Shown here: positions 35,473-43,350 of the stretch, piece after piece | How the letters are laid out: every line of letters begins with the position of its first letter | Numbering within the stretch: the stretch's first letter is position 1 | Assembly (NCBI RefSeq): GCF_001293645.1 | Contig: NZ_LBMD01000027.1 | Location: 1 to 58,096 of the forward strand | Direction: 5' to 3' | DNA from: Bacillus sp. CHD6a | Lineage (GTDB): Bacteria > Bacillota > Bacilli > Bacillales > Bacillaceae_I | Length of the DNA stretch: 58,096 bases | Program-made: the position numbers and the translations under genes | Notes under the pieces: model-generated | The model's database searches: none | The model's input: the letters and a program-made list of their open reading frames with translations, nothing else | What the model was told of the DNA's origin: nothing

Positions 35473-36477
35473 CTACTTTTTTGATTGATTTAGGTTATTA
35501 ATGAGAGAGATTGCTTGATTTACACGATGGCTCCAAGTATTGGAGAGTGCATAATTTTTTCGTTTGAAGCTGTCACCTGGATCTTTTAATCGCGAATGTA
35601 CTTTTGAAATAAATTCTGAATAACTTCTTCCAACATCAACCAAATCTTTAACCAATAAACATTCAGGTAACGCTGTGGATACGACTGGTTTGCCTGTAGC
35701 CAAATATTCATACATCTTTACTGGATTTGTGGCTAACGTAACGGAAGTTAGCTTAAAAGGGATAATACAAATCGCCATCTGTTTCAAATGGGATGCTAGT
35801 TCATGGTGGGGAAGGTGCCCTAAGAACGTTACATTTGGCATATGATCTAAAGAGAACTTTTTACCAAATTCCACTCCTATTATCTTGATTTCACAATCTT
35901 TAAATTCACGTGCAAGCCTTATGATTAAATGATCATCTACCCAGGGAGCCCATGCCCCGATATAACCTATTATTTTTTTAGGTGGCAAATTATGCCGTGA
36001 TGGAATATGGAGACCCATAGACTCGTCATAGGCATTACGAATCAAGTCGATTTTTTTATGAGGGTATTCTTTTTTTAGACGCAAGTATAGTCTTTCTGCT
36101 GTACACGATACTGCATCGGCAATCTCGATCATTTCTTTCTCGTATTTGATCCAATCAGCAAATTCATCCACACAATCATAGATGATCCAATCAGCTTTAT
36201 ATACTTTTAATTCCTTTGCTAACAATGCCCATGAGCACCAAACACCCACTTTGCAACCTTTCTCTTTTCTGACATTCGGTAATGTATCATTTAACCAGTT
36301 GTCATGATGATGAACTAAATAAAGGTTTGGAGCAATTTCTTCTATTTCCCGATCTTGTTGAGTCTTATTACAGTAGAATACCGTGTATCCTTGTTTTGCA
36401 AAATTCTGCATTAACTGTTGAGGTCTTTGCTTCATAAAACCCCAATCAATGGTTGGAGGATAAATAAGGATGTTCAC
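35473..36477 (-). CDS. TuaH-like glycosyltransferase, paralogue 2
   Basis: 334 residues: MNILIYPPTIDWGFMKQRPQ, VWCSWALLAKELKVYKADW, IIYDCVDEFADW, IIGYIGAWAPWVDDHLI and ATNPVKMYEYLATGKPVVST. It is closer to the 37729 copy (same NKTQ...LVHHH...VGVWCSW track) than to the longer 33932 copy. Start is GTG at 36477, nine bases after AAGGGGG. The ribosome site lies within the tail of the pyruvyltransferase remnant, showing that a deletion brought this gene next to the epimerase. Confidence 0.85.
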   Translation of the reverse strand: MNILIYPPTIDWGFMKQRPQQLMQNFAKQGYTVFYCNKTQQDREIEEIAPNLYLVHHHDNWLNDTLPNVRKEKGCKVGVWCSWALLAKELKVYKADWIIYDCVDEFADWIKYEKEMIEIADAVSCTAERLYLRLKKEYPHKKIDLIRNAYDESMGLHIPSRHNLPPKKIIGYIGAWAPWVDDHLIIRLAREFKDCEIKIIGVEFGKKFSLDHMPNVTFLGHLPHHELASHLKQMAICIIPFKLTSVTLATNPVKMYEYLATGKPVVSTALPECLLVKDLVDVGRSYSEFISKVHSRLKDPGDSFKRKNYALSNTWSHRVNQAISLINNLNQSKK

Positions 36478-36619
36478 TGATATTCGCCCCCTTCCCGTAT
36501 GGAACAGTTTTCGAACATATATTGATTAGGACTATATTCAAACGAACACTTACCGCTTCAAGGATGGCGTCATCTCCAGCATTTCCTGCTCCATAAAATC
36601 CATAGGTGAATAATTTCAT
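36446..36619 (-). pseudogene. N-terminal remnant of a second polysaccharide pyruvyltransferase
   Basis: The frame begins MKLFTYGFYGAGNAGDDAIL, the signature start of CsaB-type pyruvyltransferases (G-x-G-N-x-G-D), with its ATG coupled to the epimerase stop (ATGA). After about 24 residues the similarity ends and the frame runs through non-family sequence into the next gene, stopping at 57 residues; a functional member needs about 330-370. A deletion has removed the rest. The start is well placed for translation, so a short peptide may still be made. Confidence 0.7.
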
Positions 36620-37704
36620 GTTGATCCTCCTAGCATGATGTCGATAATGTTTGCACTGATACCAGCCGTTCCATAAGGGTGATTCCAATTAGGGGAAGTG
36701 GTTGATACCCTTTCCACTGAATGAATTATCTTGAAAGTATCAAAACCTGCTAGTGTATTCGATCCACATTCCACTGTCTCAGGGCGTTCGGTGTTTTCCC
36801 GTAAGGTGATACAAGGTGTCCCTAATATGCAGGATTCTTCTTGCAATCCTCCGCTATCGGTTAACACGATTTTGGCATGTTGTTGTAGGTGTATGGTTTC
36901 ATGGAAATTTGGTGGGGGATCTAGTACGAGAATGTTTGGATGATGGATTAAAGGGTCTAGCATATTATTGTTTATGAGTATTTTCTTTGTTCGAGGGTGA
37001 AGCGCCCACACCACTTTTTCGGATGTGTGAGCGGCAAGATGCTTTATGGCTTCCATGATTCCGGTTAAGCGCTTCCTGTTATCCGTGTTTTCTTGGCGGT
37101 GGCACGTGACAAACAGATAGCCCTTTGATTGTAAGGAATATTTACCGAGAATGCTTGGTGGTACTCCCTCTGATATATAGGTAACGGCGTCGACAATGGA
37201 CTGGCCAACAAGATGGATTCCTTTGTTTATGCCTTCCTTTTTCAAATTATGAACGGCTCCTTCGGTAGGGCAGAAAAGGTAATCAGAGAGGTGATCAACA
37301 AGAACTCGATTTGTTTCTTCTGGCATGGTTCTGTCATAGCTTCTTAACCCAGCTTCTACATGAGCAATCTTGGCATCCGTTTTACAGGCAGCAAGGCTTG
37401 CAGCTAGTGTCGTATTGGTATCCCCATGCACGACAACGATATCAATTTTTTCTTTTATAATAATTTCTTCCATCTTTACCATAATCTTGGCCGTTGTTTC
37501 ACCATGTGTACCAGAACCTACACTAAGATGATAATCTGGCTTAGGGAGTGCAAATAGATCTAGGACCATTCCATCCATAAAGTAGTCGTAGTGCTGGCCG
37601 GAATGTATAAAGAGATGAGTGGAATTTCGTTTTTTAAGTTCCTTGATCAAGACGGCCATTTTTATTAATTCAGGCCTGGTGCCGACAATGATAGCTATTC
37701 TCAT
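36616..37704 (-). CDS. UDP-N-acetylglucosamine 2-epimerase, non-hydrolysing
   Basis: 362 residues: VGTRPELIKMAVLIKEL at the start, VHGDTNTTLAASLAACKTDAKIAHVEAGLRS near 95-125, PEETNRVLVDHLSDYLFCPT, CHRQENTDNRKRL near 205 and LTDSGGLQEESCILGTPCITLRENTERPET near 280. This is the MnaA/WecB family, interconverting UDP-GlcNAc and UDP-ManNAc. MnaA is also a housekeeping enzyme for wall teichoic acid in Bacillus, so this copy may be a dedicated one. GGAGAGGAC precedes the ATG. It supplies ManNAc to the operon's polymer, by inference. Confidence 0.92.
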   Translation of the reverse strand: MRIAIIVGTRPELIKMAVLIKELKKRNSTHLFIHSGQHYDYFMDGMVLDLFALPKPDYHLSVGSGTHGETTAKIMVKMEEIIIKEKIDIVVVHGDTNTTLAASLAACKTDAKIAHVEAGLRSYDRTMPEETNRVLVDHLSDYLFCPTEGAVHNLKKEGINKGIHLVGQSIVDAVTYISEGVPPSILGKYSLQSKGYLFVTCHRQENTDNRKRLTGIMEAIKHLAAHTSEKVVWALHPRTKKILINNNMLDPLIHHPNILVLDPPPNFHETIHLQQHAKIVLTDSGGLQEESCILGTPCITLRENTERPETVECGSNTLAGFDTFKIIHSVERVSTTSPNWNHPYGTAGISANIIDIMLGGST

Positions 37705-37728
37705 AACGATTTAGTCCTCTCCATTGAT

Positions 37729-38727
37729 TTAGTTAGGGATGTTATCTATTAATGAAAGGATGCTATTGCATCGGTGTTCCCACGTGTTGGAAAGTGCAAT
37801 ATGTCTACGAAGGGTTTCATCGCCTGGTGTTTTTAAGTAGTTTTTTACTTTTGCAATGAACTCTAAGTGACTTGAAGCGATGGAGATAACTTCTTCATAC
37901 TTTCTACACTCAGGAAGGTTGGTAGAAACAACGGGCTTTCCGGTGGCAAGATATTCATACATTTTGACGGGATTGGTTGCAAGAGTAATAGAATTTACCT
38001 TAAATGGAATAAGGCATACAGAAAAAGTAGAAAGATGCAAAGCCAACTGGTCGTGAGGGAGATGCCCCAAATAAGTTATGTTAGGAATATCGTGCAAACG
38101 GAATTTTTTATCAAATTCAATACCAATAAGGATAATTTGGATTGTAGGGAGGGCATATGCAAGCTTACGTATCAACGCCTCATCTACCCATGGTGCCCAG
38201 GCTCCTATATAACCAATAATGTTATTTTCTTTTGTCCCTTTGGAACTTTTTAGATGCAGTCCCATACTGTCGTCATAGGCATTGGGAATAAGAGTAATTG
38301 TTTTCTGGGGATACATTTTAACTAACCGATCTTTTATCCGATCCGCCGTGCAGGTGATAGCATCAGCTTTATTAATCATCGCTTTTTCGTACTGCAACGC
38401 TATCGCAAAGTCATCTACACAGTCGTAGATCACCCAATCTGCCTGATAAACATCCAATATATCAGCTAGCATAGGCCAGGAACACCATACTCCAACACGG
38501 CTTTTCCCTGTTTGTCTAAAGAGGGGAAGGATTTCTGTTACCCATTGTTGGTGATGATGAACGAGATAAAGGTTAGGAGAGAGAAGTTCCATGTCTTGCT
38601 CTTTTTGCGTCTTGTTACAATAAAAAACACAATATCCTTTTTGGGCGAATTTGGTCATCAATTGTTGTGGGCGCTGCTTCATGAATGTCCAGTCAATGGT
38701 AGGTGGAAAAATAATAATGTCCAACAC
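37729..38727 (-). CDS. TuaH-like glycosyltransferase, paralogue 3
   Basis: 332 residues, first gene of the leftward operon. MLDIIIFPPTIDWTFMKQRPQQLM, LVHHHQQWVTEILPLF, VGVWCSWPMLADILDVYQADW, VIYDCVDDFA, NIIGYIGAWAPWVDEALI, ATNPVKMYEYLATGKPVVSTNLPE. The match in length and motif to the 35473 gene is strong, so the pair arose by duplication. Its 5' side faces a GT2 gene across an 84-base region with two opposed sigma-K-like promoters. Confidence 0.85.
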   Translation of the reverse strand: MLDIIIFPPTIDWTFMKQRPQQLMTKFAQKGYCVFYCNKTQKEQDMELLSPNLYLVHHHQQWVTEILPLFRQTGKSRVGVWCSWPMLADILDVYQADWVIYDCVDDFAIALQYEKAMINKADAITCTADRIKDRLVKMYPQKTITLIPNAYDDSMGLHLKSSKGTKENNIIGYIGAWAPWVDEALIRKLAYALPTIQIILIGIEFDKKFRLHDIPNITYLGHLPHDQLALHLSTFSVCLIPFKVNSITLATNPVKMYEYLATGKPVVSTNLPECRKYEEVISIASSHLEFIAKVKNYLKTPGDETLRRHIALSNTWEHRCNSILSLIDNIPN

Positions 38728-38748
38728 GATCCCTCTTTTCCAGCTTCT

Positions 38749-38774
38749 ACAAGTTCACTTGTGAACATAGTCTA
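38749..38774 (+). promoter_or_regulatory. sigma-K-type promoter of the GT2 gene, with palindrome
   Basis: AC at 38749-38750, 15 bases, then CATAGTCTA at 38766-38774. The spacer contains the perfect palindrome GTTCACTTGTGAAC (38753-38766), a possible operator. Confidence 0.55.
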
Positions 38775-38776
38775 TA

Positions 38777-38803
38777 TAATGTATGTACTAGAGAGAAGGG
38801 GGT
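38777..38803 (-). promoter_or_regulatory. sigma-K-type promoter of the polysaccharide operon
   Basis: Read on the minus strand: AC (38803-38802), 16 bases, CATACATTA (38785-38777), an exact match to the sigma-K pattern. Its -10 lies three bases from the -10 of the opposed promoter. Confidence 0.7.
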
Positions 38804-38811
38804 GTAGGCAT

Positions 38812-39561
38812 TTGCATAGAGAAAACATACATTTTAAGTATATTGAGGAAAAAAATAACAGTACAACTTTTAGTATCGTTATCTGCACGTATAATAATGC
38901 GGAATACATACGCAAAGCAATAGAAAGTGTGATGAACCAAGAAGTGTCTAATTGGGAATTGATCATCATCAATGATGGATCCACCGACCACACGTTAGAA
39001 ATACTCGCCCCATTTAGAAACAATCCCACTGTTCAGATCATTTCCCTAGAGCAAAATAGGGGGAAGGCGTATTGTTTGAATATCGCGTTGCATGCAGCAA
39101 GAGGTACATGGCTAGTCGAGCTTGATTCTGATGATTGGTTAGAGAAAAATGCTCTACTTGTTCTGGATGAAGTCGTAGAGACCGGGGTAGCGGCGTACTA
39201 TGGAAACTATGCGGAGTGGAGGGAATATCTCCGCGATAAGAAGCTCTCCTTTTCTAAAGTGATCAAAGGGCTGCCTAACTTCACCGCGTCCTACTATTTA
39301 GAAAATGCCTACCCGCTTGCTCCACGAATTTATCAGATAGATTTCTTACGAAAAATAGGTGGTTGGCACACGAAGGATATTTACCAAAGTAGGTTGTTTG
39401 AAGATGTATATATTTTGTGTGCAATAAGTAAACAAGGAAAGGTAGGGCATATTGATAAACTTTTATATCATAGAAGATTAAGAAGAGGAAGTGTTTCAGC
39501 GCAACAAAGAGAGGTTTTTGAAAAGTGGAGAGACTGGGTAAGAATGGAATTATCCATCTAA
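38812..39561 (+). CDS. family 2 glycosyltransferase
   Basis: 249 residues from TTG 38812, nine bases after GAAGGGGG. The frame is open far upstream (to 38512) but only by overlapping the opposite gene. FSIVICTYNNAEYIRKAIESVMNQ and LIIINDGSTDHTLEIL are the GT-A N-terminus; LVELDSDDWLEKNAL holds the D-x-D metal motif; RRLRRGSVSAQQ closes the domain. No membrane segments. It adds a sugar from a nucleotide donor, probably to the same spore-surface polymer as the opposed operon. Confidence 0.88.
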   Translation: MHRENIHFKYIEEKNNSTTFSIVICTYNNAEYIRKAIESVMNQEVSNWELIIINDGSTDHTLEILAPFRNNPTVQIISLEQNRGKAYCLNIALHAARGTWLVELDSDDWLEKNALLVLDEVVETGVAAYYGNYAEWREYLRDKKLSFSKVIKGLPNFTASYYLENAYPLAPRIYQIDFLRKIGGWHTKDIYQSRLFEDVYILCAISKQGKVGHIDKLLYHRRLRRGSVSAQQREVFEKWRDWVRMELSI

Positions 39562-39579
39562 CTAAAGTTTTTATTACAC

Positions 39580-39613
39580 TTAGGAGACGATAATAAGTTT
39601 TATCGTCTCCATT
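39580..39613. terminator. bidirectional terminator
   Basis: GGAGACGATA and TATCGTCTCC are perfect inverse complements with an 8-base loop, between two convergent genes. T-richness is modest on both sides. Confidence 0.75.
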
Positions 39614-39621
39614 GAATTTTA

Positions 39622-39831
39622 TTAATTTACTCCGTTTTCGACCCGCACGCCTTCCACATTGTCAAGGAATATAGTGACAAATTCAGAAGGTGTTACATAC
39701 GACCCGTTTCGCACTTCGACTACGATGGAATTTCCGTTTACGGAGTCTAGCCGTCCAACTGGAGTTTGGTTAGAAAGATAGACTTCCACTGTTTCATCGA
39801 TATATTTTGATAATGATTCTGCAAAATTCAT
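39622..39831 (-). CDS. 69-residue protein with a DUF2642-like beta domain, putative spore protein
   Basis: From ATG 39831 (GGAGG seven bases upstream): MNFAESLSKYIDETVEVYLS, then GRLDSVNGNSIVVEVRNGSYVTPSEFVTIFLDNVEGVRV. The small all-beta pattern resembles DUF2642 proteins (YuzF and spore-coat relatives). It resembles the C-terminal 50 residues of the gene just upstream (GRISVAGTDVGEILTAEGDVVITPYRSVETV), from which it is separated by 21 bases; the two are one operon. Role in the spore surface is inferred from context. Confidence 0.6.
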   Translation of the reverse strand: MNFAESLSKYIDETVEVYLSNQTPVGRLDSVNGNSIVVEVRNGSYVTPSEFVTIFLDNVEGVRVENGVN

Positions 39832-39852
39832 GTTCGTTCCTCCATTCAACCT

Positions 39853-40305
39853 TTATACTGTTTCGACACTTCTATATGGAGTAATGACAACGTCACCCTC
39901 AGCAGTAAGAATTTCCCCTACATCGGTACCTGCTACACTAATTCTTCCCCTCACTGTTCCGAAAGTAGTCCCAATTGTCACAACCCTGCCCTCGTTTGCT
40001 TCAAAAAACGCTCTCACTTCAGCTGGTGTGAGGTCTCCATTTTCAAGTGCTACGATTCGTTCAGTGTTGCTTTCTACTGACGCCTCTAAACTTGCAAATC
40101 TTGCTTCTGATGAACGGTTGTTCTCTGCAATTTGTTGCGTGTTTCGTGCTACTATTGCCTCTAACCGTTCAATTCTCTCTTCTAAAGAACGGATAGTTGA
40201 ATTTGAATTACAATTATCATTTCTCCTTGAAGAGCAAGGTTTTCTGGTGGAACATCTAAAGCAGCCGCAACCCTCATATGATCCTTCTACATAAACTACT
40301 CCCAT
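39853..40305 (-). CDS. Cys-rich/coiled-coil protein with C-terminal beta domain, putative spore coat protein
   Basis: 150 residues in three parts: a Cys-rich head (EGCGCFRCSTRKPCSSRRNDNC, residues 10-32), a coiled coil (IRSLEERIERLEAIVARNTQ to TERIVALENG, about 38-92), and a beta-rich tail (VVTIGTTFGTVRGRISVAGT, to 150). This architecture suggests a self-assembling, disulfide-linked surface protein. AAAGGGAGG seven bases before ATG. A minus-strand AATAGATTA upstream is a near match to a sigma-K -10. No known coat protein name fits. Confidence 0.65.
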   Translation of the reverse strand: MGVVYVEGSYEGCGCFRCSTRKPCSSRRNDNCNSNSTIRSLEERIERLEAIVARNTQQIAENNRSSEARFASLEASVESNTERIVALENGDLTPAEVRAFFEANEGRVVTIGTTFGTVRGRISVAGTDVGEILTAEGDVVITPYRSVETV

Positions 40306-40481
40306 GATAAAGCCTCCCTTTTGTTAAAAAATGGTACTTAAACTCATTTACTAATCTATTCAGCATTTGAAGAATGTGTCCGTGTGCAGATGCCCTTTTT
40401 TCTATAAAGATAAACAAGTACAAACGTTTCAGCAACCAGCTGAATAATTTGTAAATAGACAAAAAGAAAGGAGTGAGAAAG

Positions 40482-40595
40482 ATGATCAAAGCTGTACGTG
40501 TAATGGGTGAGAAGAAACTAGTAGCAGAAGAATTAATCGATAAAAGAAAGAAAAAACAAGAAAAGAAGAAGAAAACGTGGAAATGTTACTTTTAA
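40482..40595 (+). CDS. 37-residue highly basic peptide
   Basis: MIKAVRVMGEKKLVAEELID followed by a Lys-rich stretch (KRKKKQEKKKKTWK) and CYF at the end. AAGGAG lies eight bases before the ATG, an excellent site, and the codon pattern is not random. It sits alone between two putative coat genes. It could be a nucleic-acid-binding or coat-assembly peptide; I do not recognise it. Confidence 0.5.
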   Translation: MIKAVRVMGEKKLVAEELIDKRKKKQEKKKKTWKCYF

Positions 40596-40858
40596 TTGAT
40601 AGACGTTTTTCCTAGTGATTATTAGGTTGGAGAGTTCTAGTTTAACTGGGTAAATGGTAGGGAGGAAAGAACCTAGAATCCTTGATAGGTCAACGTTTAT
40701 GACATCTACCTAATCTATGAACCCATATTCACATTCCCTACTAAAATGTATCATCGCCCATGGACAATCGCTGATACAACCCCTGTTCACCACAATATAC
40801 TATAAGCGAGAGGTATGAAAATACCACCAAAATTAAAAATTCCAAGGAGGAAGTAAAT
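40596..40858 (+). other. 263-base intergenic stretch before the coat-like gene
   Basis: No gene seen. It contains the sigma-K-like promoter listed separately and otherwise unremarkable AT-rich sequence. Confidence 0.5.
40776..40802 (+). promoter_or_regulatory. sigma-K-like promoter
   Basis: AC at 40776-40777, 16 bases, AATATACTA at 40794-40802: one mismatch (A for the first C) to CATANNNTA. It lies 57 bases before the start codon. Confidence 0.45.
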
Positions 40859-41395
40859 ATGAGTTTCTATTACCAAAAGAAACACAGATGCGAAGATGAT
40901 TTTTGCAAGAAGGACTTTAAGAAGGATGACCATAAGAAAGATGATTGCTTCAAGAAAACTGTGGTAGATTTTGAATGTGATGTTGTACTTCCGGCTATTG
41001 CAGATGATTCTACTGAGCAAACAATCACAATAGAACAAAGTGAAACAGCTATTGCATCCATTACTTTTGAACATCTGAAGAAAGATGCAGAAGTATTATT
41101 AAACGGTATATTGCACTTGGCAAATACAGGGGATAGAGAAGCAATTGTTAGAATTAGAAGACGTGAAGGTTTTCCTCTAAATACGAGTGGCACCGAAATT
41201 TACCGTACTCAGGAACTTGAACTCTTTGGTGACTACACTGCAGTCCCGGTTTTACATTGCGACGATCTGTGTAACGTTTTTTGCGATAAGAAAGAAACTG
41301 TAAGTTATGTATTAACTGTTCAAGCAGTAAATGGTGCTTCTGGTTCAATTAACCTTTCAAGACCTATCACTTTTGCAGGTACAGTAATCAAATAG
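40859..41395 (+). CDS. putative spore surface protein with metal-binding-like head and beta-sandwich tail
   Basis: 178 residues. The first 38 are rich in Cys, His, Lys and Asp (HRCEDDFCKKDFKKDDHKKD), then a beta-rich region (VVLPAIADDSTEQTITIEQS, EVLLNGILHLANTG, INLSRPITFAGTVIK) resembling jelly-roll exosporium or coat domains in general layout. A further Cys pair occurs in HCDDLCNVFC. AAGGAGG eight bases before ATG and a strong terminator after the stop. Monocistronic. No close family recognised. Confidence 0.65.
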   Translation: MSFYYQKKHRCEDDFCKKDFKKDDHKKDDCFKKTVVDFECDVVLPAIADDSTEQTITIEQSETAIASITFEHLKKDAEVLLNGILHLANTGDREAIVRIRRREGFPLNTSGTEIYRTQELELFGDYTAVPVLHCDDLCNVFCDKKETVSYVLTVQAVNGASGSINLSRPITFAGTVIK

Positions 41396-41415
41396 TTCCC
41401 AAAAAGTTCTGTTCG

Positions 41416-41446
41416 TGCCCAACCGTAAAAGGTTGGGTTTTTTCAA
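41416..41446 (+). terminator. terminator of the coat-like gene
   Basis: CCCAACC and GGTTGGG enclose a 6-base loop, followed by TTTTTTC. Confidence 0.9.
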
Positions 41447-41536
41447 ATTTTGATTTAATAATAGTGTTTTCCATGTGTGATAACATATAAACAAACTTGG
41501 ATTCCTACAGGTTTGTGTCAAGTTTAAATACTATTT

Positions 41537-42286
41537 TTATAGACTAATTTTAATATTGTTTAATGCCTTTATGGTAATGCTTTGGTTGATTAACATTATC
41601 CCTGTAATGGAAACTCTATTATTGTATACTTCCTTAATAGATGCTGTAGATTCTAAATTCAGTACACTAAAGTCATAAATTCTTTTTTTCGGCTTAAACC
41701 AATATTCCCCATCCTTAATAATTCGTTCCCGCCAATCCTCGACAGCCCAAACCCATTCAATATCCTCTCTATCTCTGCCAGGTCCATTCAAAAGATTCGG
41801 ATCCATTATTTTAGCAGACAAGGAAACGGCCCCGACAGGTTTAACTTTAAAGCAAACAACCATTTCTTCTAATGGGACATCCCCATTATTTACAACCATG
41901 AAGTTTCCATAAATACTGATGGTATCTTCTCCTTCTGGTGGCAAGATTACCGAGTAATTGAAGTAGCTATAAAAATCTTCTTTTTCTTCTTTAATGCTCT
42001 CTACTGCAGGAACCGCTTCCCCACTATTATCTAACATATTTCTTTCTTCCTCCAACTGCACCTCCAACTCCATTATTTTTTTATGTAGCCTTTTTATTTC
42101 CTCTTGGAAGACAGCTATCTTTTCACTATTTAATTTTCGGATTTTTTCTTGGAGATATTTATTCCTAACAATTTCTTTCTCTACCATCCTATCCAACTCA
42201 TTTATCCTATTTTTATACTGTGCAATTTCCGCACGGTAGAATATAACCTGTTGTTTAACCCGAAACAACTCACTATTGGGATCCAC
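41537..42286 (-). CDS. coiled-coil protein with C-terminal globular domain, unknown
   Basis: 249 residues, GTG start with GGGGAG upstream. Residues 1-100 are an almost unbroken heptad coiled coil (VKQQVIFYRAEIAQYKNRIN to LEVQLEEERNML). From about 115 a beta-type domain follows (YFNYSVILPPEGEDTISIYG, VVNNGDVPLEEMVVCFKVKP, VSITGIMLINQSITIKAL). The layout, a stalk plus a head, parallels the 43351 coiled-coil gene, and both fit structural spore proteins. No signal peptide. No recognised family. Confidence 0.6.
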   Translation of the reverse strand: MDPNSELFRVKQQVIFYRAEIAQYKNRINELDRMVEKEIVRNKYLQEKIRKLNSEKIAVFQEEIKRLHKKIMELEVQLEEERNMLDNSGEAVPAVESIKEEKEDFYSYFNYSVILPPEGEDTISIYGNFMVVNNGDVPLEEMVVCFKVKPVGAVSLSAKIMDPNLLNGPGRDREDIEWVWAVEDWRERIIKDGEYWFKPKKRIYDFSVLNLESTASIKEVYNNRVSITGIMLINQSITIKALNNIKISL

Positions 42287-42354
42287 TCACAACACTCCCC
42301 ACCTTTACATTTACTTCATCTTATGTACCGGACAACTCCAAATATGAGCATAAA

Positions 42355-42407
42355 CAAAACAGCCAAAAAGTACCGGATGGGCCTCCGATCCTTTTGGCTG
42401 TTCTAGA
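42355..42407 (-). terminator. terminator of the 42432 gene
   Basis: AACAGCCAAAA and TTTTGGCTGTT pair, with GCC/GGC pairing in the interior loop; the minus strand continues TTTGTTTATG. Confidence 0.75.
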
Positions 42408-42431
42408 AAGTGTTTTATTTGTATGTGGAAG

Positions 42432-43172
42432 TTATCTTGGGCGTCTATGTGCTGGGAAGATTTCTGGGCACTGTTCTGGAAATTGTTTTGGAGGGCAGAT
42501 TAGGCCTTCAATAATTTCCTCACGTGGGCGGCAGATTTTAGCTTCTACTTCTAGTTTTACGTCTGCTTCCATTTGAATGTCTAAGCATAGTGCAAGGGTT
42601 ACATCAAGTTGAGAGAATTCGTCTGTTGCGATTAGATTGGAGTCGCACTCAAAATAGGTTACATGGCAATCTAGCTCTGTGCCTTCTGGAGCACATAGTA
42701 GGAATGTTTGAACACTTGCGAAAGGTAGTGCTTTGGAGCAGCATCTTACGCGTCCGTTACCGTCTACCAGTTGAACCGTAACAAAGCCTTTGATTAGAAC
42801 TTTTACGCGTTGCAATTCGATTTCTGTGCCGTCTGGTAGTTCTACTTCTACAGTCGGACGTCCACCTGGTTGCTCAATTTCTTTACAGATAAAGCCTTTG
42901 TGATGGCGGTGGTGGTGTGCTGCCATGACATCAATTTTACGACCGTGGTCGTCAGATAGGTAACATTCGACTGCTAAAGGACCAACCTTTGGATCTATTT
43001 CACATAAGATGTCAGCAATGTTTGCGTCGTCATCATGATCCCAATCGCATGCAAAAATTCCTTCTAAATCAGAGTTACATATACTTTTAGGGGAAACCTG
43101 CACTTGACGAGTTACCCAGTCGTAAACTTTACGAGCCTTAATGCAGACTCTTTCAGTTTCTTTATGACTCAC
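42432..43172 (-). CDS. Cys-rich spore-coat-like protein
   Basis: 246 residues from GTG 43172, with GGAGGAG upstream. It starts MSHKETERVCIKARKVYDWV, a pattern I associate with Bacillus/Paenibacillus outer spore proteins; a His cluster (MAAHHHRHHKGF) lies near 85-95, and a Pro-rich Cys tail (CPPKQFPEQCPEIFPAHRRP) ends it. Twelve or so Cys residues are spread along the chain. Beta-rich repeats (TVEVELPDGTEIELQRVKVL) suggest an extended sandwich. The sigma-K promoter is an exact match. Secretion signal absent, as expected for a coat protein made in the mother cell. Confidence 0.65.
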   Translation of the reverse strand: MSHKETERVCIKARKVYDWVTRQVQVSPKSICNSDLEGIFACDWDHDDDANIADILCEIDPKVGPLAVECYLSDDHGRKIDVMAAHHHRHHKGFICKEIEQPGGRPTVEVELPDGTEIELQRVKVLIKGFVTVQLVDGNGRVRCCSKALPFASVQTFLLCAPEGTELDCHVTYFECDSNLIATDEFSQLDVTLALCLDIQMEADVKLEVEAKICRPREEIIEGLICPPKQFPEQCPEIFPAHRRPR

Positions 43173-43222
43173 TAAAAACTCCTCCTATTCATTTAATACC
43201 CATTTGGGTTACGGGACTACTG

Positions 43223-43249
43223 TATAGTATGAATTTGGTGGGTAAGTGT
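43223..43249 (-). promoter_or_regulatory. sigma-K-type promoter of the Cys-rich coat-like gene
   Basis: Minus strand: AC, 16 bases, CATACTATA (43231-43223), exact match to the sigma-K pattern, 51 bases before the GTG. Confidence 0.65.
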
Positions 43250-43350
43250 GCTGAGACAAAAACCCAAATTTTATTTTTGCATCAGTTAGTCATATTTCCG
43301 AAACTAATGGAATTACTTGTAAAAGGGAGAGTTTTTTGGGAGGGATAAGC

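Noticed and set aside
40274-40489. 71-residue minus-strand frame with a hydrophobic start
   Set aside because: It overlaps the start of the Cys-rich coat-like gene and the control region of the 37-residue peptide, and has no ribosome site.
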